From: a bacterium | Lineage (GTDB): Bacteria; Electryoneota; Electryoneia; Electryoneales; Electryoneaceae | DNA length: 64,000 nucleotides | Assembly: GCA_020444425.1 (NCBI GenBank) | Contig: JAHLLB010000019.1 | Coordinates: 19,785 to 83,784 of the forward strand | Reading direction: 5' to 3' | In this document: positions 18,927 to 27,639 of the stretch, piece after piece | How the letters are laid out: each line of letters opens with the position of its first letter | Position numbering within the stretch: position 1 is the stretch's first letter | Program-made: the position numbers and the translations under genes | Notes under the pieces: model-generated | The model's database searches: none | What the model was told of the DNA's origin: nothing | What the model saw: only the letters and a program-made list of their open reading frames with translations

Positions 18927-20744
18927 ATGAGTACGACTTCTGACCAGGGCGGGAAAGCACATGGCGGGTCGAAGTCCCGGGCAAGCGGGGCGGCCGGGAA
19001 CGGTCTGCAGCGAACCGAGACGTACTACCGTCACTTACTGAAGACGACGCTTTTACGTCTGTTGCTGATGTATTTCGTGCCGCTGTTGTTGTTGGCGGGA
19101 TTCTTCCACCTGCAGCAGTTGAAGCTGATGCGTGAATCGCGCCGTGCACATTTGCAATCCATTGCTGAGCACCAGGCGTACATGCTCGACCTGTTCCTCC
19201 GTGAACGGATCGTCAACCTCGAGAACGTGATCGACGATCCCCGCCTTCCGGTGCCACCTTCTAACGAGGTGATGGAGCGGCGGCTGGCCGAGTTGCGCAA
19301 GACCAGCGACACATTCGTCGACATCGGCTGGTTCAGCACCAGCGGCAACCTGCTCGCGTACGCCGGCCCGCACCCGGATCTCGAGTCTCGCAACTACGGG
19401 ATGGAAGCGTGGTTTCTCGAGTTGCGCGGGTCGGCGGAACAGGTTGTGATCACCGATATTTACATGGGGTTCCGCGAGCAGCCGCACTTCACCATCGCGG
19501 TAAACCGCATCATCGACGGTCGGTATGTCGTACTGCGGGCGGTGCTGTCGCCGGAACGGATGCGTGAGTACCTGACCACGCTGCAGCACAACGAACAGAT
19601 CGTCACCTCGTTGTTGAGCAAGGACGGGTCGGTGCAGGTCGTCGCCGGACGCCAGGATCCAGGTCCGGTGCACTCGGCGATCGTGCCGCCTCGGGATCCG
19701 TGGATCGGCACTGGCGAGTTGCGCGAGAACGGGTCGAGAACCGCCTACGCCTACGCCTGGCTGCGAGCGACGCCGTGGGCGCTGCTGGTCGAGGGTGAGG
19801 ATGTTGTTGTGCCGACGGCGTTGCTCGGCGGTGCCTACTCGGCGTTGATGGCGCTGATCGGCGCGATCCTGGTGATCGAGTTTCTGGTGATTATCTACCG
19901 GGCGCGGGTGGTTGTGCGCAAGCAGCGGCGCACCGACGCACAATCGGCGGAACTGTCCGGTCAGCTGGTTCACGCGGCAAAACTGGCGACGGTCGGCGAG
20001 TTGGCGGCGGGCATCGCGCACGAGATCAACAACCCGTTGGCGATCATCGCTGAGGAAACCGGGCTCGTACGTGACCTGATGGATCCACGGTTCGGCCGCA
20101 GCCTGAGTCCGGCGCAATTGAACGAACACCTCGACATCATCCACCAGGCGACGTTCCGTTGCCGCGACATCACCCGCAAATTGCTTGGATTCGTGCGGCA
20201 GGAAAGCGTCAATCTCGGCGAACATGACGTCCGGCAAATTCTCGACAACGTGGTGGACGGCCTGCTCGGCCGCGAATTTGAACTGTCCGGCATCCGTGTC
20301 GTCAAAGACTACAGCCCCCATGTCCCGGAGATCACCACCGACCGTCACCTGCTCGAGCAGGTCTTCCTCAACCTGGTGAAAAACGCATACGACGCGATGG
20401 ACGGCACCGGCACGTTGACGCTGCATGTCAGCGCAACGCCGGCGTGTTTGTCCATTTCGGTCAGCGACACCGGGTCCGGCATCCCGCCTGAGCTGCTCGA
20501 AAAGATCTTCATGCCGTTTTATACGACAAAGGAAGTCGGGAAGGGGACTGGACTTGGCCTGTCGGTCAGCTTCGGCATCATCAAGAGTTTGCAGGGAAAT
20601 ATTTACGTCGATAGCAAGCCGGGAGTCGGCAGCATGTTCACTGTCGAACTGCCGGTAGTCTGGAAATCGTCCGCGCGTACATCGGATGCGGGAGTGTGGC
20701 AGATGCAGGGCAAAGCCGTTGTCACCGAAGGAGGGCAGTCGTGA
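18927..20744 (+). CDS. Membrane sensor histidine kinase
   Basis: 605-residue kinase. The N-terminal cytoplasmic stretch is followed by a membrane helix (LLMYFVPLLLLAGFF), a periplasmic Cache-like sensor domain of about 230 residues, a second helix near 300-325, a HisKA box with the phospho-accepting His near residue 365 (GIAHEINNPLAI), and an HATPase domain with N (LVKNAYDAM), G1 (DTGSGIP) and G2 (GKGTGLGL) boxes. Start ATG 18927 was chosen because upstream frame lies within the NifX gene. The probable partners are the receiver domains encoded downstream. Confidence 0.9.
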   Translation: MSTTSDQGGKAHGGSKSRASGAAGNGLQRTETYYRHLLKTTLLRLLLMYFVPLLLLAGFFHLQQLKLMRESRRAHLQSIAEHQAYMLDLFLRERIVNLENVIDDPRLPVPPSNEVMERRLAELRKTSDTFVDIGWFSTSGNLLAYAGPHPDLESRNYGMEAWFLELRGSAEQVVITDIYMGFREQPHFTIAVNRIIDGRYVVLRAVLSPERMREYLTTLQHNEQIVTSLLSKDGSVQVVAGRQDPGPVHSAIVPPRDPWIGTGELRENGSRTAYAYAWLRATPWALLVEGEDVVVPTALLGGAYSALMALIGAILVIEFLVIIYRARVVVRKQRRTDAQSAELSGQLVHAAKLATVGELAAGIAHEINNPLAIIAEETGLVRDLMDPRFGRSLSPAQLNEHLDIIHQATFRCRDITRKLLGFVRQESVNLGEHDVRQILDNVVDGLLGREFELSGIRVVKDYSPHVPEITTDRHLLEQVFLNLVKNAYDAMDGTGTLTLHVSATPACLSISVSDTGSGIPPELLEKIFMPFYTTKEVGKGTGLGLSVSFGIIKSLQGNIYVDSKPGVGSMFTVELPVVWKSSARTSDAGVWQMQGKAVVTEGGQS

Positions 20745-21304
20745 TCCAAGCACTGAAGCGAGTGCGGGACCTGATGATCTCGCTGGAACAATACGCTGTC
20801 GTCGATGAGAACGCGACGCTGCTGGAAGCCCTGTATGCGCTGGATCGGGCACAATTCCACGTGCGCAACAACGGTCATCAGCATCGCGCGGTACTGGTAC
20901 GCAGCCGTGGGGGACGCATCGTCGGTAAAATCGGTCACCTCGCGTTCCTTCGGGCGTTGCGGACGGTGCATGATGATCCGCGCGGTGAAGACCGGTTGCG
21001 GCGGGCTGGTGTCGATCAGGAAATGATCCGCCACTCGGAAGGATTCTACCGGCTGCTCAGCGAGGATGTCACCGATCTGTGTGGCAAGGCGCGCACGATC
21101 AAGGCGCGGGAGGCGATGCGACCGGTCAGCGAACGGATCACCGCGAACGAGAGCCTGATGGATGCGCTGGACGCCTTCGAACGCTGGCAAACCCAGTCAC
21201 TGCTGGTTACCGACAACGGTGGCGCGGTGGGGATTATACGGGCTGTTGACCTGTTCGACGAAATCGCCACGACGATGAAACGCTGTGCTCAGGGGGAGAA
21301 GTGA
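20741..21304 (+). CDS. CBS-pair domain protein
   Basis: Cytoplasmic 187-residue protein made of two CBS motifs: residues about 10-65 (YAVVDENATLLEALYAL...RAVLVRSRGGRIVGKIGHL) and 125-180 (AMRPVSERITANESLMDALDAFERWQTQSLLVTDNGGAVGIIRAVDL). CBS pairs bind adenine nucleotides and gate transporters or enzymes. Its GTG start overlaps the kinase stop (GTGA), with GGAGGG upstream. The following gene encodes a transporter, so it may regulate that protein. Confidence 0.82.
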   Translation: MIQALKRVRDLMISLEQYAVVDENATLLEALYALDRAQFHVRNNGHQHRAVLVRSRGGRIVGKIGHLAFLRALRTVHDDPRGEDRLRRAGVDQEMIRHSEGFYRLLSEDVTDLCGKARTIKAREAMRPVSERITANESLMDALDAFERWQTQSLLVTDNGGAVGIIRAVDLFDEIATTMKRCAQGEK

Positions 21305-21308
21305 GCCG

Positions 21309-23369
21309 ATGTCGCGAATCCTGCTTGTAGACGATGAGGAACGGTTCCGGCAATCATTGTCGGAACGGTTGGAATTGCGCGGGTATGAGACCGTTGGGGC
21401 GTCCAACGGCGAGGATGCGATTAAGCACATCCGCGCCAACCGTGACATCGAAGTGGTCGTGCTCGACCGCAAAATGCCGGGCATGAGCGGCGAACAGACG
21501 CTCAAGGAAATGAAGGAATTCCGTCCGGAGTTGCAGGTCGTCATTCTCACCGGCCACGGCGACCTGGAATCCGCCAAGGAAGCGGGCAAACTGGACGCGT
21601 TCAACTACCTCAGCAAGCCGGTTGATCTGGATCAGCTGATCACGATCATCGAAGCCGCGCGGGAGGAAAAGACTTACGCCGCCGTACGCTATGAAGTGCC
21701 GGTTATCGAACGTGGATCGGTGTGGAAGTGGTTTCTCGGGTCGCACAATTCCCGGCCGCTGTTCATCATTGCCGGGCTGCTGATCTTCGCTACGCTGGCG
21801 TTGATGCCGCTGCCGCAACGGCTGGTCACATTGGTCAGCACGCCGAAAGCGCCGGCTGGTTCGGACATCATGGTGGACGCCGACATCCAGGGTTACGCTG
21901 ACTATCGCAAGATGAAGCCGGGCGCGACGGTTGCCGATTTCTACAGCGAAAAAAATGACATGATGCGGGAGGTCGTGGCTGCGGACGGGTCGCACGGCAA
22001 AGCCCCGATGCTTCCCGAGCAGACTGCCCGCCGTGCGTTGATCATGCTCGCGCTGATCGTGCTGGCGGCGTTGTTCTGGGCGTCTGGAGCGGCACCGGTG
22101 GGCGTGACCGCGCTGCTGGTCGGGGTGGTGATGTATATCGGTGACATTCTGCCACCCGACCGTATCGCGCAGGCCTTCGCCAAGGACGCCGTCATCTTCA
22201 TCTTCGGCGTGCTGGCGTTGTCCAAGGCGATCACCAAGACCGGGCTTGACCGTCGCATCGGCCTGTTCCTGCTCGCCCCAGCGAAGAACCTGACGCTGCT
22301 CCTGTTGCTTTTCCTGCCGATGTTGTCGGTGACCTGCTCGTTTGTCAGCGAACATGCGCTGGTCGCGTTCACGATGCCGCTGTTCGTGATGGTCTACGGC
22401 AACACCATGCGTTCGCTGAACATCAAACGCGACCGGTCGCTGATGGTGATGTTCGCACTCGCCCTGTGTTACGCCGCCAACTCTGGCGGGCCGGGATCGC
22501 CAGCTGCGGGCGGACGCAACGCGATCATGGTCGGCATCCTCGCCGACTACGGCATCGCGCCCAGTTTCAGCGAGTGGGTAACATACGGTCTGCCGCTGGT
22601 GCCGGTGATGTCGTTCTGCGTCGGGCTGTATTTCTGGCTCACGTTGCGCCGGAAAACGCAGGTGAAGACGCTGAACGTGAACAGCATCGTGCGGCGCGCG
22701 TCGGAGAAGATCGGCCCGATGACACGCGAGGAATACGTCACCTTGTTCGTGCTGCTCGGCGTGATCGTATTGTGGGTGACGATGTCCAGCAAGCTCGGCA
22801 TGGGCGGGCCGGTTATCCTCGGCCTGGTGGTGCTCAATCTGCTGCGAGTGCTGAGCTGGCGCGACATCGCCAACATTCACTGGGAGGTGGTGTTCCTCTA
22901 CGCATCCGCCAGCGCCATCGGCAAGGGCCTGGCGGTGACCGGCGCCGCGCTGTTCATGGCGGATGGTTTCGTCAGCATTCTGCCCGACATGATGCGTTCC
23001 GGGATTGGCTTGGCAGTCGCAACCAGTATCTTCACCGGAACTGTTACCAACTTCATGAGTGATGGCGCGACGGTTGCCGCGATTGGTCCGATCACGGTAC
23101 CGATGGCCACCATCGCCGGGATTCACCCGTGGATGGTCGGCTTTGCGACGGCGTACGCGTCCTCGTTCGCCCACATGCTGATTATCGGGACGCCGTCCAA
23201 CGCGCTGGCCTACGCACTGGCGAAAGACCCTGTCACCGGTGAACAACTGGTTACGCTGGGCGATTTCCTCAAGCACGGCTTCATGATCCTGCTGATCTCG
23301 TTCGTTGTGCTGTGGGCATGGGCATTCTTCGGCTACTGGCAGTGGATCGGATTCCCGCCGGTCGGATAA
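21309..23369 (+). CDS. Response regulator receiver domain fused to a DASS/SLC13 anion transporter
   Basis: 686-residue fusion. Residues 1-120 are a complete receiver: LVDDEE, the phospho-accepting Asp in VVLDRKMPGMSGE, ILTGHG and the conserved Lys in YLSKPVDL. After a linker, a helix near 150-165 leads to a soluble segment of about 70 residues, then a divalent anion:Na+ symporter body of about ten helices with typical SEHALVAFTMPL, NSGGPGSPAAGGRNAIM and SFAHMLIIGTPSNALA segments. The substrate (sulfate or a di/tricarboxylate) cannot be told. Direct control of a transporter by phosphorylation of its own receiver is inferred. Confidence 0.88.
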   Translation: MSRILLVDDEERFRQSLSERLELRGYETVGASNGEDAIKHIRANRDIEVVVLDRKMPGMSGEQTLKEMKEFRPELQVVILTGHGDLESAKEAGKLDAFNYLSKPVDLDQLITIIEAAREEKTYAAVRYEVPVIERGSVWKWFLGSHNSRPLFIIAGLLIFATLALMPLPQRLVTLVSTPKAPAGSDIMVDADIQGYADYRKMKPGATVADFYSEKNDMMREVVAADGSHGKAPMLPEQTARRALIMLALIVLAALFWASGAAPVGVTALLVGVVMYIGDILPPDRIAQAFAKDAVIFIFGVLALSKAITKTGLDRRIGLFLLAPAKNLTLLLLLFLPMLSVTCSFVSEHALVAFTMPLFVMVYGNTMRSLNIKRDRSLMVMFALALCYAANSGGPGSPAAGGRNAIMVGILADYGIAPSFSEWVTYGLPLVPVMSFCVGLYFWLTLRRKTQVKTLNVNSIVRRASEKIGPMTREEYVTLFVLLGVIVLWVTMSSKLGMGGPVILGLVVLNLLRVLSWRDIANIHWEVVFLYASASAIGKGLAVTGAALFMADGFVSILPDMMRSGIGLAVATSIFTGTVTNFMSDGATVAAIGPITVPMATIAGIHPWMVGFATAYASSFAHMLIIGTPSNALAYALAKDPVTGEQLVTLGDFLKHGFMILLISFVVLWAWAFFGYWQWIGFPPVG

Positions 23370-23464
23370 CAGCGAGGAATCCGAAGGGTGTCCCGGGACG
23401 TCTCGCGACCCGGGTGTCAATGGACAGAAAGACCTGAGGTTTGCATCAGGAAGGAGTATAGATC

Positions 23465-24004
23465 ATGAGTACGCAGAACGATTTTCCCGGTGACCCGGTT
23501 CGTGAGGAAACCTGGTCGGGCACGCCGATCCGGTTGCTGATCATCGACGACGAAACCAGCTTCCTCAACGCCATCGCCCAGCGGTTGCAGATGCGTGGGT
23601 TTGATGTGACCACCGCGAGCAACGGCAATACCGCCATCGAAATCGCGCGCAAGCACAAGTTCGATCTCGCACTGCTCGACCTGAAGATGCCTGGTATGAG
23701 CGGCAAGCAGGTGCTGGAGGTACTGAAACAGGAGCACAAGTTCATCGAGGTGGTGATTCTGACTGGCCACGGGTCATTGGACAGCGCAGTTGAATGCACC
23801 AAACTCGGCGCGTTCGGTTACCTGCCAAAACCGTACGAACTGGAAAACCTGCTCGACACACTGAAGGATGCATTCACCGCACGAATGCGGAAGAAATTCG
23901 AATACGACCATGATCGGATGGAAGAAATCCTCAGCCTCGCGACCGGCGAGAGTGCGCTTGGCATTCTTCGCAGGCTGAAAGAGATGGACACGCCGGAGAA
24001 GTGA
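23465..24004 (+). CDS. Single-domain response regulator with C-terminal tail
   Basis: 179 residues: a short N-terminal extension, a receiver domain at about 22-145 with IIDDE, Asp in LALLDLKMPGMSGK, ILTGHGSLDSA and Lys in YLPKPYEL, and a charged helical tail. There is no DNA-binding or enzymatic output domain. GGAAGGAG lies shortly before ATG 23465. It is closely related to the receiver fused to the transporter upstream and probably competes for, or relays from, the same kinase. Confidence 0.88.
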   Translation: MSTQNDFPGDPVREETWSGTPIRLLIIDDETSFLNAIAQRLQMRGFDVTTASNGNTAIEIARKHKFDLALLDLKMPGMSGKQVLEVLKQEHKFIEVVILTGHGSLDSAVECTKLGAFGYLPKPYELENLLDTLKDAFTARMRKKFEYDHDRMEEILSLATGESALGILRRLKEMDTPEK

Positions 24005-24176
24005 CGGGAGGAATACTTCCCAACAATTTCGGGTTCGAACAGTTCTTCTTCACGCCGGGCTGAACTCACCTGAGCAGCATTGCGTCAGGATTTCATCAAG
24101 TCCGTCGGGGAAGAACCCTGTGTTCTGTGTTTGGCTTTACGGAACCATGGGTCAAGTTGTCCCGTGTCTTGCCGCA

Positions 24177-24201
24177 ACAGGTTTGTGTCCTGTCGGGGGT
24201 A
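24177..24201 (+). repeat. Second tRNA 3'-end fragment
   Basis: ACAGG-(7-base loop)-CCTGT followed by CGGGGGT and A repeats the T-arm plus acceptor end seen at 14602-14626; only the T-loop differs (TTTGTGT instead of TTCGAGT). The anticodon part is not present. It is in the same orientation as the first copy, 9.6 kb away. Confidence 0.55.
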
Positions 24202-24779
24202 CCAGTATTGAGACGGATTTGCAGAAAATTTCTCAGCCCCAGCACCCTCTCCTCGGATTCACCCCCTGCCCTGCCGTTCGTGGATTGCCGGCATGGAGCC
24301 GGTCCAGCCCACCGTACGAGGTCATTCGCGTCACACTTGTACGAGCCGTCGCCACAACCCCCGAACTCATCGCTGCCCATACCCGAATCCATCACCGTGG
24401 CCCGAATTCAACCTCGCACGTGCGCCAACCCATCACGGCAAACCTGTCGTGTATCGGTGGATGTGAACGTTTTGTTCCATGCGTTGAACATTCCTTTCGC
24501 TCGTTACACGGCTACCCTGTTCGTCGCGTGATCTGCGCGAAAGTTAGGATCGATGGCACAAAACCTGAACCAGCGAGTGTACCAAGTGGACGCACGGGTT
24601 CGAGCTCTCCGGCCTGGTCAACGCTTCCATTGTCCCGGAACTGGCATTTTTCCGGGTTGGCTGTAGACTGACGGTTTTCATCTCGTTGTCCTCCGGTTTG
24701 ATTCTCGGTACTCCACCTGTGAAAAAAGCAATCATCGTGCAACCTGGAAATCCTACGCCGAGCCGCGTTCGCTCCGAGC

Positions 24780-24795
24780 AGGTATGGAAGTTGCG
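24780..24795 (+). promoter_or_regulatory. Candidate sigma-54 promoter upstream of the metal-transporting ATPase
   Basis: AGGTATGGAAGTTGCG has the GG-N10-GC spacing and a good -12 element (TTGC); the -24 half is partial. The predicted start is near 24806, 64 bases before the ATPase start. Support comes from stronger sites of the same kind at 27545 and 29297. Confidence 0.45.
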
Positions 24796-24869
24796 AATGT
24801 TAGAGTTTCCGAACACGAAACGATTTCCAGGCGGCAGGTGACCTTGTATTCTGAACAACGAAGAGGCTT

Positions 24870-27023
24870 ATGATGGATAAGCGTAACCATGACCACAAGC
24901 AGCAGGAACGAGGCGGTCAGCACAAACAGGCGGATCCAGATGATCATGGACACACGCAGCATGCGTCCGCTACGGACGAAGCCCATGATCAGGATCAGCA
25001 CGGACAGGGTGGACATGACGGACACGGCGGTCATGACAGTCACAATGAACATGAGGGGCATGATCACCACGATCACCACGCGATGATGATTCGTGATTTC
25101 CGGCGACGGTTCTGGGTGTCGATTGTGCTCACCCTGCCGATTCTTGCCCTCGCGCCGATGATTCAGCAGTGGCTGGGTCTTGGTGACGCTATTGCGTTCC
25201 CGGGCGATTCGTGGGTGATGTTCGCTCTTTCGACGGCCCTGTTCTTCTACGGCGGCTGGCCGTTCCTGAAGGGCATGTTCAGCGAACTCGGCGAACGCAA
25301 TCCGGGGATGATGACTCTGATCGGGTTTGCGATTTCCGTCGCCTTCGGCTACAGCGCGGCGGTCAATCTCGGTCTTTCCGGCCACACTTTCTTCTGGGAG
25401 CTGGCGACCCTGATTGACGTGATGCTGCTCGGCCACTGGATCGAGATGCGATCCGTGATGGGAGCGTCCAGGGCGTTGGAAGAATTATCGAAACTGATGC
25501 CTTCAACCACGACTCGTGTCAACGAAGACGGGTCCACCGAAGAAGTATCGATCAAGGATCTGAACTCCGGCGACATCGTGCTGGTCAAACCGGGTGAGAA
25601 AATCCCTGCGGATGGCGCGGTCGTGGACGGCAAAAGCTCGGTCAACGAAGCGATGATCACCGGCGAATCGGTACCTGTAACCAAGCAGGAATCCGACGAG
25701 GTGATCGGTGGTTCGGTGAACGGGGAAGGTTCGCTAAAGGTCGAAGTGAAGGGTACCGGCGAAGATTCCTATCTCTCGCGGATGGTGAATCTCGTTCGAG
25801 ATGCGCAAGCCTCCAAGTCGAAGACCCAGAACTTCGCCGACCGTGCCGCGCGTTGGTTGACAGCGATTGCGCTATCGTCCGGCACGATCACCTTTGCCGC
25901 GTGGCTGATCTTCAGCGACGAGAATGTCACCTTCGCGATGGCCCGCGCGGTGACAGTGATGGTGATCGCCTGCCCGCACGCCCTCGGACTCGCGATTCCG
26001 TTGGTGGTCGCGGTGTCCACGGCTCAATCGGCGAAGAACGGCCTGCTGATTCGTAACCGGAACGCGTTCGAACGCGCTCGCGACCTGCAGGCGATCATTT
26101 TCGACAAGACGGGCACGCTGACCCTCGGCGAGTTCGGTGTCACCGATACCGTCCCGTTCGGCGAACAGTACGGTGAAGACGATGTCCTGCGGCTTGCGGC
26201 GGCGGTTGAAAGCGAATCGGAGCATCCACTGGCGAAGGGTATTGTCGATGCGGTTGACGAAACGCCGCAGGTGAAGGAGTTCAATTCCATCGCCGGCACC
26301 GGCGCAGAAGGTGACGTCGACGGTAAGCATGTGCAGGTCGTCCGTCCCAGCTTCCTCGAGGAAAACGGGATGCAACTTGACCGGCAGGACAAGCTTGACG
26401 AACTCGCTGGTCAGGGCAAGACCGTCGTCGTTGTGATCGTTGATGACCAGCCCGTGGGCGCGATTGCCCTCGCCGACATCATCCGTGACGAGTCAAAGGA
26501 AGCGGTCAAGCTGCTGAAATCGATGAACTTTCGCACCATCATGCTGACCGGCGACAACAAGCAGGTGGCGGAGTATGTGGCTGGCGAAATCGGCATTGAC
26601 GACGTGTTTGCGGAAGTCCGTCCAGACGGCAAGGCCGACAAGGTCAAGGAAGTGCAGAAGGACGGAACAATCACCGCGATGGTCGGTGACGGCGTCAACG
26701 ACGCCCCTGCGCTGGCGACGGCGGATGTCGGAATTGCAATTGGTGCCGGAACCGACGTTGCGGCGGAAACGGCTGATGTGATCCTGGTCCGTGACAATCC
26801 GTTGGACGCCGCTTCGGTCGTCCGGTTCTCGCGCGCGACCTACAAGAAGATGATCCAGAATTTGTGGTGGGCGACGGGTTACAACGCCATCGCAATTCCG
26901 CTTGCAGCCGGTGTGCTGTTCTGGGCGGGGATTATCCTCAACCCGGCTGTTGGTGCGGCCCTGATGAGCGTGTCAACGGTTGTCGTCGCGATCAACGCGC
27001 GGCTGCTGCACGTGGAGAAGTAA
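24870..27023 (+). CDS. copB: Copper/silver-type P1B ATPase (CopB-like, CPH motif)
   Basis: Inner-membrane metal-exporting ATPase, 717 residues. The first 75 residues are extremely rich in His/Asp (GHDGHGGHDSHNEHEGHDHHDHH), a metal-binding tail typical of CopB-type pumps, which lack the CxxC domains of CopA. Then come the membrane helices, the actuator motif TGES near 264, the transmembrane CPH motif near 367 (P1B-3 class, Cu(II)/Ag(I)), the phosphorylation motif DKTGTLT near 411, SEHPLAKG and the hinge GDGVNDAPAL. Copper or silver specificity is inferred from class. ATG 24873 is an alternative start one codon later. Confidence 0.9.
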   Translation: MMDKRNHDHKQQERGGQHKQADPDDHGHTQHASATDEAHDQDQHGQGGHDGHGGHDSHNEHEGHDHHDHHAMMIRDFRRRFWVSIVLTLPILALAPMIQQWLGLGDAIAFPGDSWVMFALSTALFFYGGWPFLKGMFSELGERNPGMMTLIGFAISVAFGYSAAVNLGLSGHTFFWELATLIDVMLLGHWIEMRSVMGASRALEELSKLMPSTTTRVNEDGSTEEVSIKDLNSGDIVLVKPGEKIPADGAVVDGKSSVNEAMITGESVPVTKQESDEVIGGSVNGEGSLKVEVKGTGEDSYLSRMVNLVRDAQASKSKTQNFADRAARWLTAIALSSGTITFAAWLIFSDENVTFAMARAVTVMVIACPHALGLAIPLVVAVSTAQSAKNGLLIRNRNAFERARDLQAIIFDKTGTLTLGEFGVTDTVPFGEQYGEDDVLRLAAAVESESEHPLAKGIVDAVDETPQVKEFNSIAGTGAEGDVDGKHVQVVRPSFLEENGMQLDRQDKLDELAGQGKTVVVVIVDDQPVGAIALADIIRDESKEAVKLLKSMNFRTIMLTGDNKQVAEYVAGEIGIDDVFAEVRPDGKADKVKEVQKDGTITAMVGDGVNDAPALATADVGIAIGAGTDVAAETADVILVRDNPLDAASVVRFSRATYKKMIQNLWWATGYNAIAIPLAAGVLFWAGIILNPAVGAALMSVSTVVVAINARLLHVEK

Positions 27024-27106
27024 TTGTCTACGCGTGATCAGGTTTCGCGCGACGAGACACGAGGTGTATTGACGTATTGAACGAGTTGTTTGAGAGGAGG
27101 CAAACC

Positions 27107-27352
27107 ATGGTTGACTGGGGCTGGCATATGGGCGGTTTTGGCATGCTGATCTGGATCGCGGTCATCGTCCTGGTGGTCTGGCTGATTGTGCGGGTGACGA
27201 CGCAGGGAAACGCAGGGCGGTCCGATTCGACCCGTTCGGGAAATGGATCCTCGACTGAGAGTGCAAAGGAAGTTCTCGATCGGCGGTTCGCTCAGGGAGA
27301 AATTACACGTGAACAGTATCTACAGATGAAAAAGGACTTGGGCGGCGATTGA
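27107..27352 (+). CDS. Small membrane protein with SHOCT domain
   Basis: 81 residues: one N-terminal helix (GMLIWIAVIVLVVWLIVRV), a Ser/Gly-rich linker, and a C-terminal SHOCT motif (AKEVLDRRFAQGEITREQYLQMKKDL). SHOCT proteins often sit beside metal-transporting ATPases; their function is unclear but oligomerisation is suggested. A strong GAGAGGAGG precedes ATG 27107. It is probably cotranscribed with the ATPase 83 bases upstream. Confidence 0.85.
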   Translation: MVDWGWHMGGFGMLIWIAVIVLVVWLIVRVTTQGNAGRSDSTRSGNGSSTESAKEVLDRRFAQGEITREQYLQMKKDLGGD

Positions 27353-27466
27353 GAACGAGGCGTAGTGTGGCGGCTGCGGCGGAAAAACGGATGCACCCGC
27401 TCCATGATTCCATTTTCCTGGGGGTTGTGGACAGGAATTCTTAGCCCGGCCAAACTGAAAATTGTC

Positions 27467-27479
27467 TTCAATGGTTGAA
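27467..27479 (+). promoter_or_regulatory. Candidate activator-binding palindrome
   Basis: TTCAATGGTTGAA, a palindrome (TTCAA/TTGAA) centred about 98 bases upstream of the predicted start of the sigma-54 promoter at 27545. The TTCAA/TTGAA half-sites recur in a larger palindrome upstream of the efflux operon (29195-29223). Confidence 0.35.
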
Positions 27480-27544
27480 TGCAATGTTCAGTCGCTCCGC
27501 CGCCAAGACAGATGTAAACTATTGATAAATAGCGATATCCTATC

Positions 27545-27560
27545 TGGCACTTGCTTTGCA
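27545..27560 (+). promoter_or_regulatory. Sigma-54 promoter (-24/-12), consensus match
   Basis: TGGCACTTGCTTTGCA matches the sigma-54 consensus TGGCAC-N5-TTGCA completely. Predicted transcription start about 27571, giving a 69-base leader to the secreted His-rich protein gene at 27640. Confidence 0.8.
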
Positions 27561-27639
27561 TCAAGATCTGAGAACGTGAAATAGCCCGGTGGAAACAGGA
27601 GCATCTTTTCCATTGGGCACAAACAGAAGGAGACGGAAC

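Larger units (their letters stand above)
24005..24869 (+). other. Long intergenic stretch with a tRNA T-arm fragment and a candidate promoter
   Basis: 865 bases without a recognisable gene. Frames of up to 183 codons exist but have unnatural composition and no family resemblance. It contains a tRNA 3'-end-like piece at 24177-24201 and a sigma-54-like promoter at 24780-24795; the rest holds nothing I can name. Confidence 0.5.

Noticed and set aside
19053..20852. Long minus-strand frame of about 600 codons opposite the histidine kinase
   Set aside because: The translation is dominated by Arg, His, Gln and Asp and mirrors the codon pattern of the kinase; no ribosome site or family resemblance.
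21354..23420. Minus-strand frame of about 690 codons opposite the receiver-transporter fusion
   Set aside because: Composition is unnatural (Arg/His/Gln-rich with no hydrophobic core) and it is a shadow of a GC-rich real gene.
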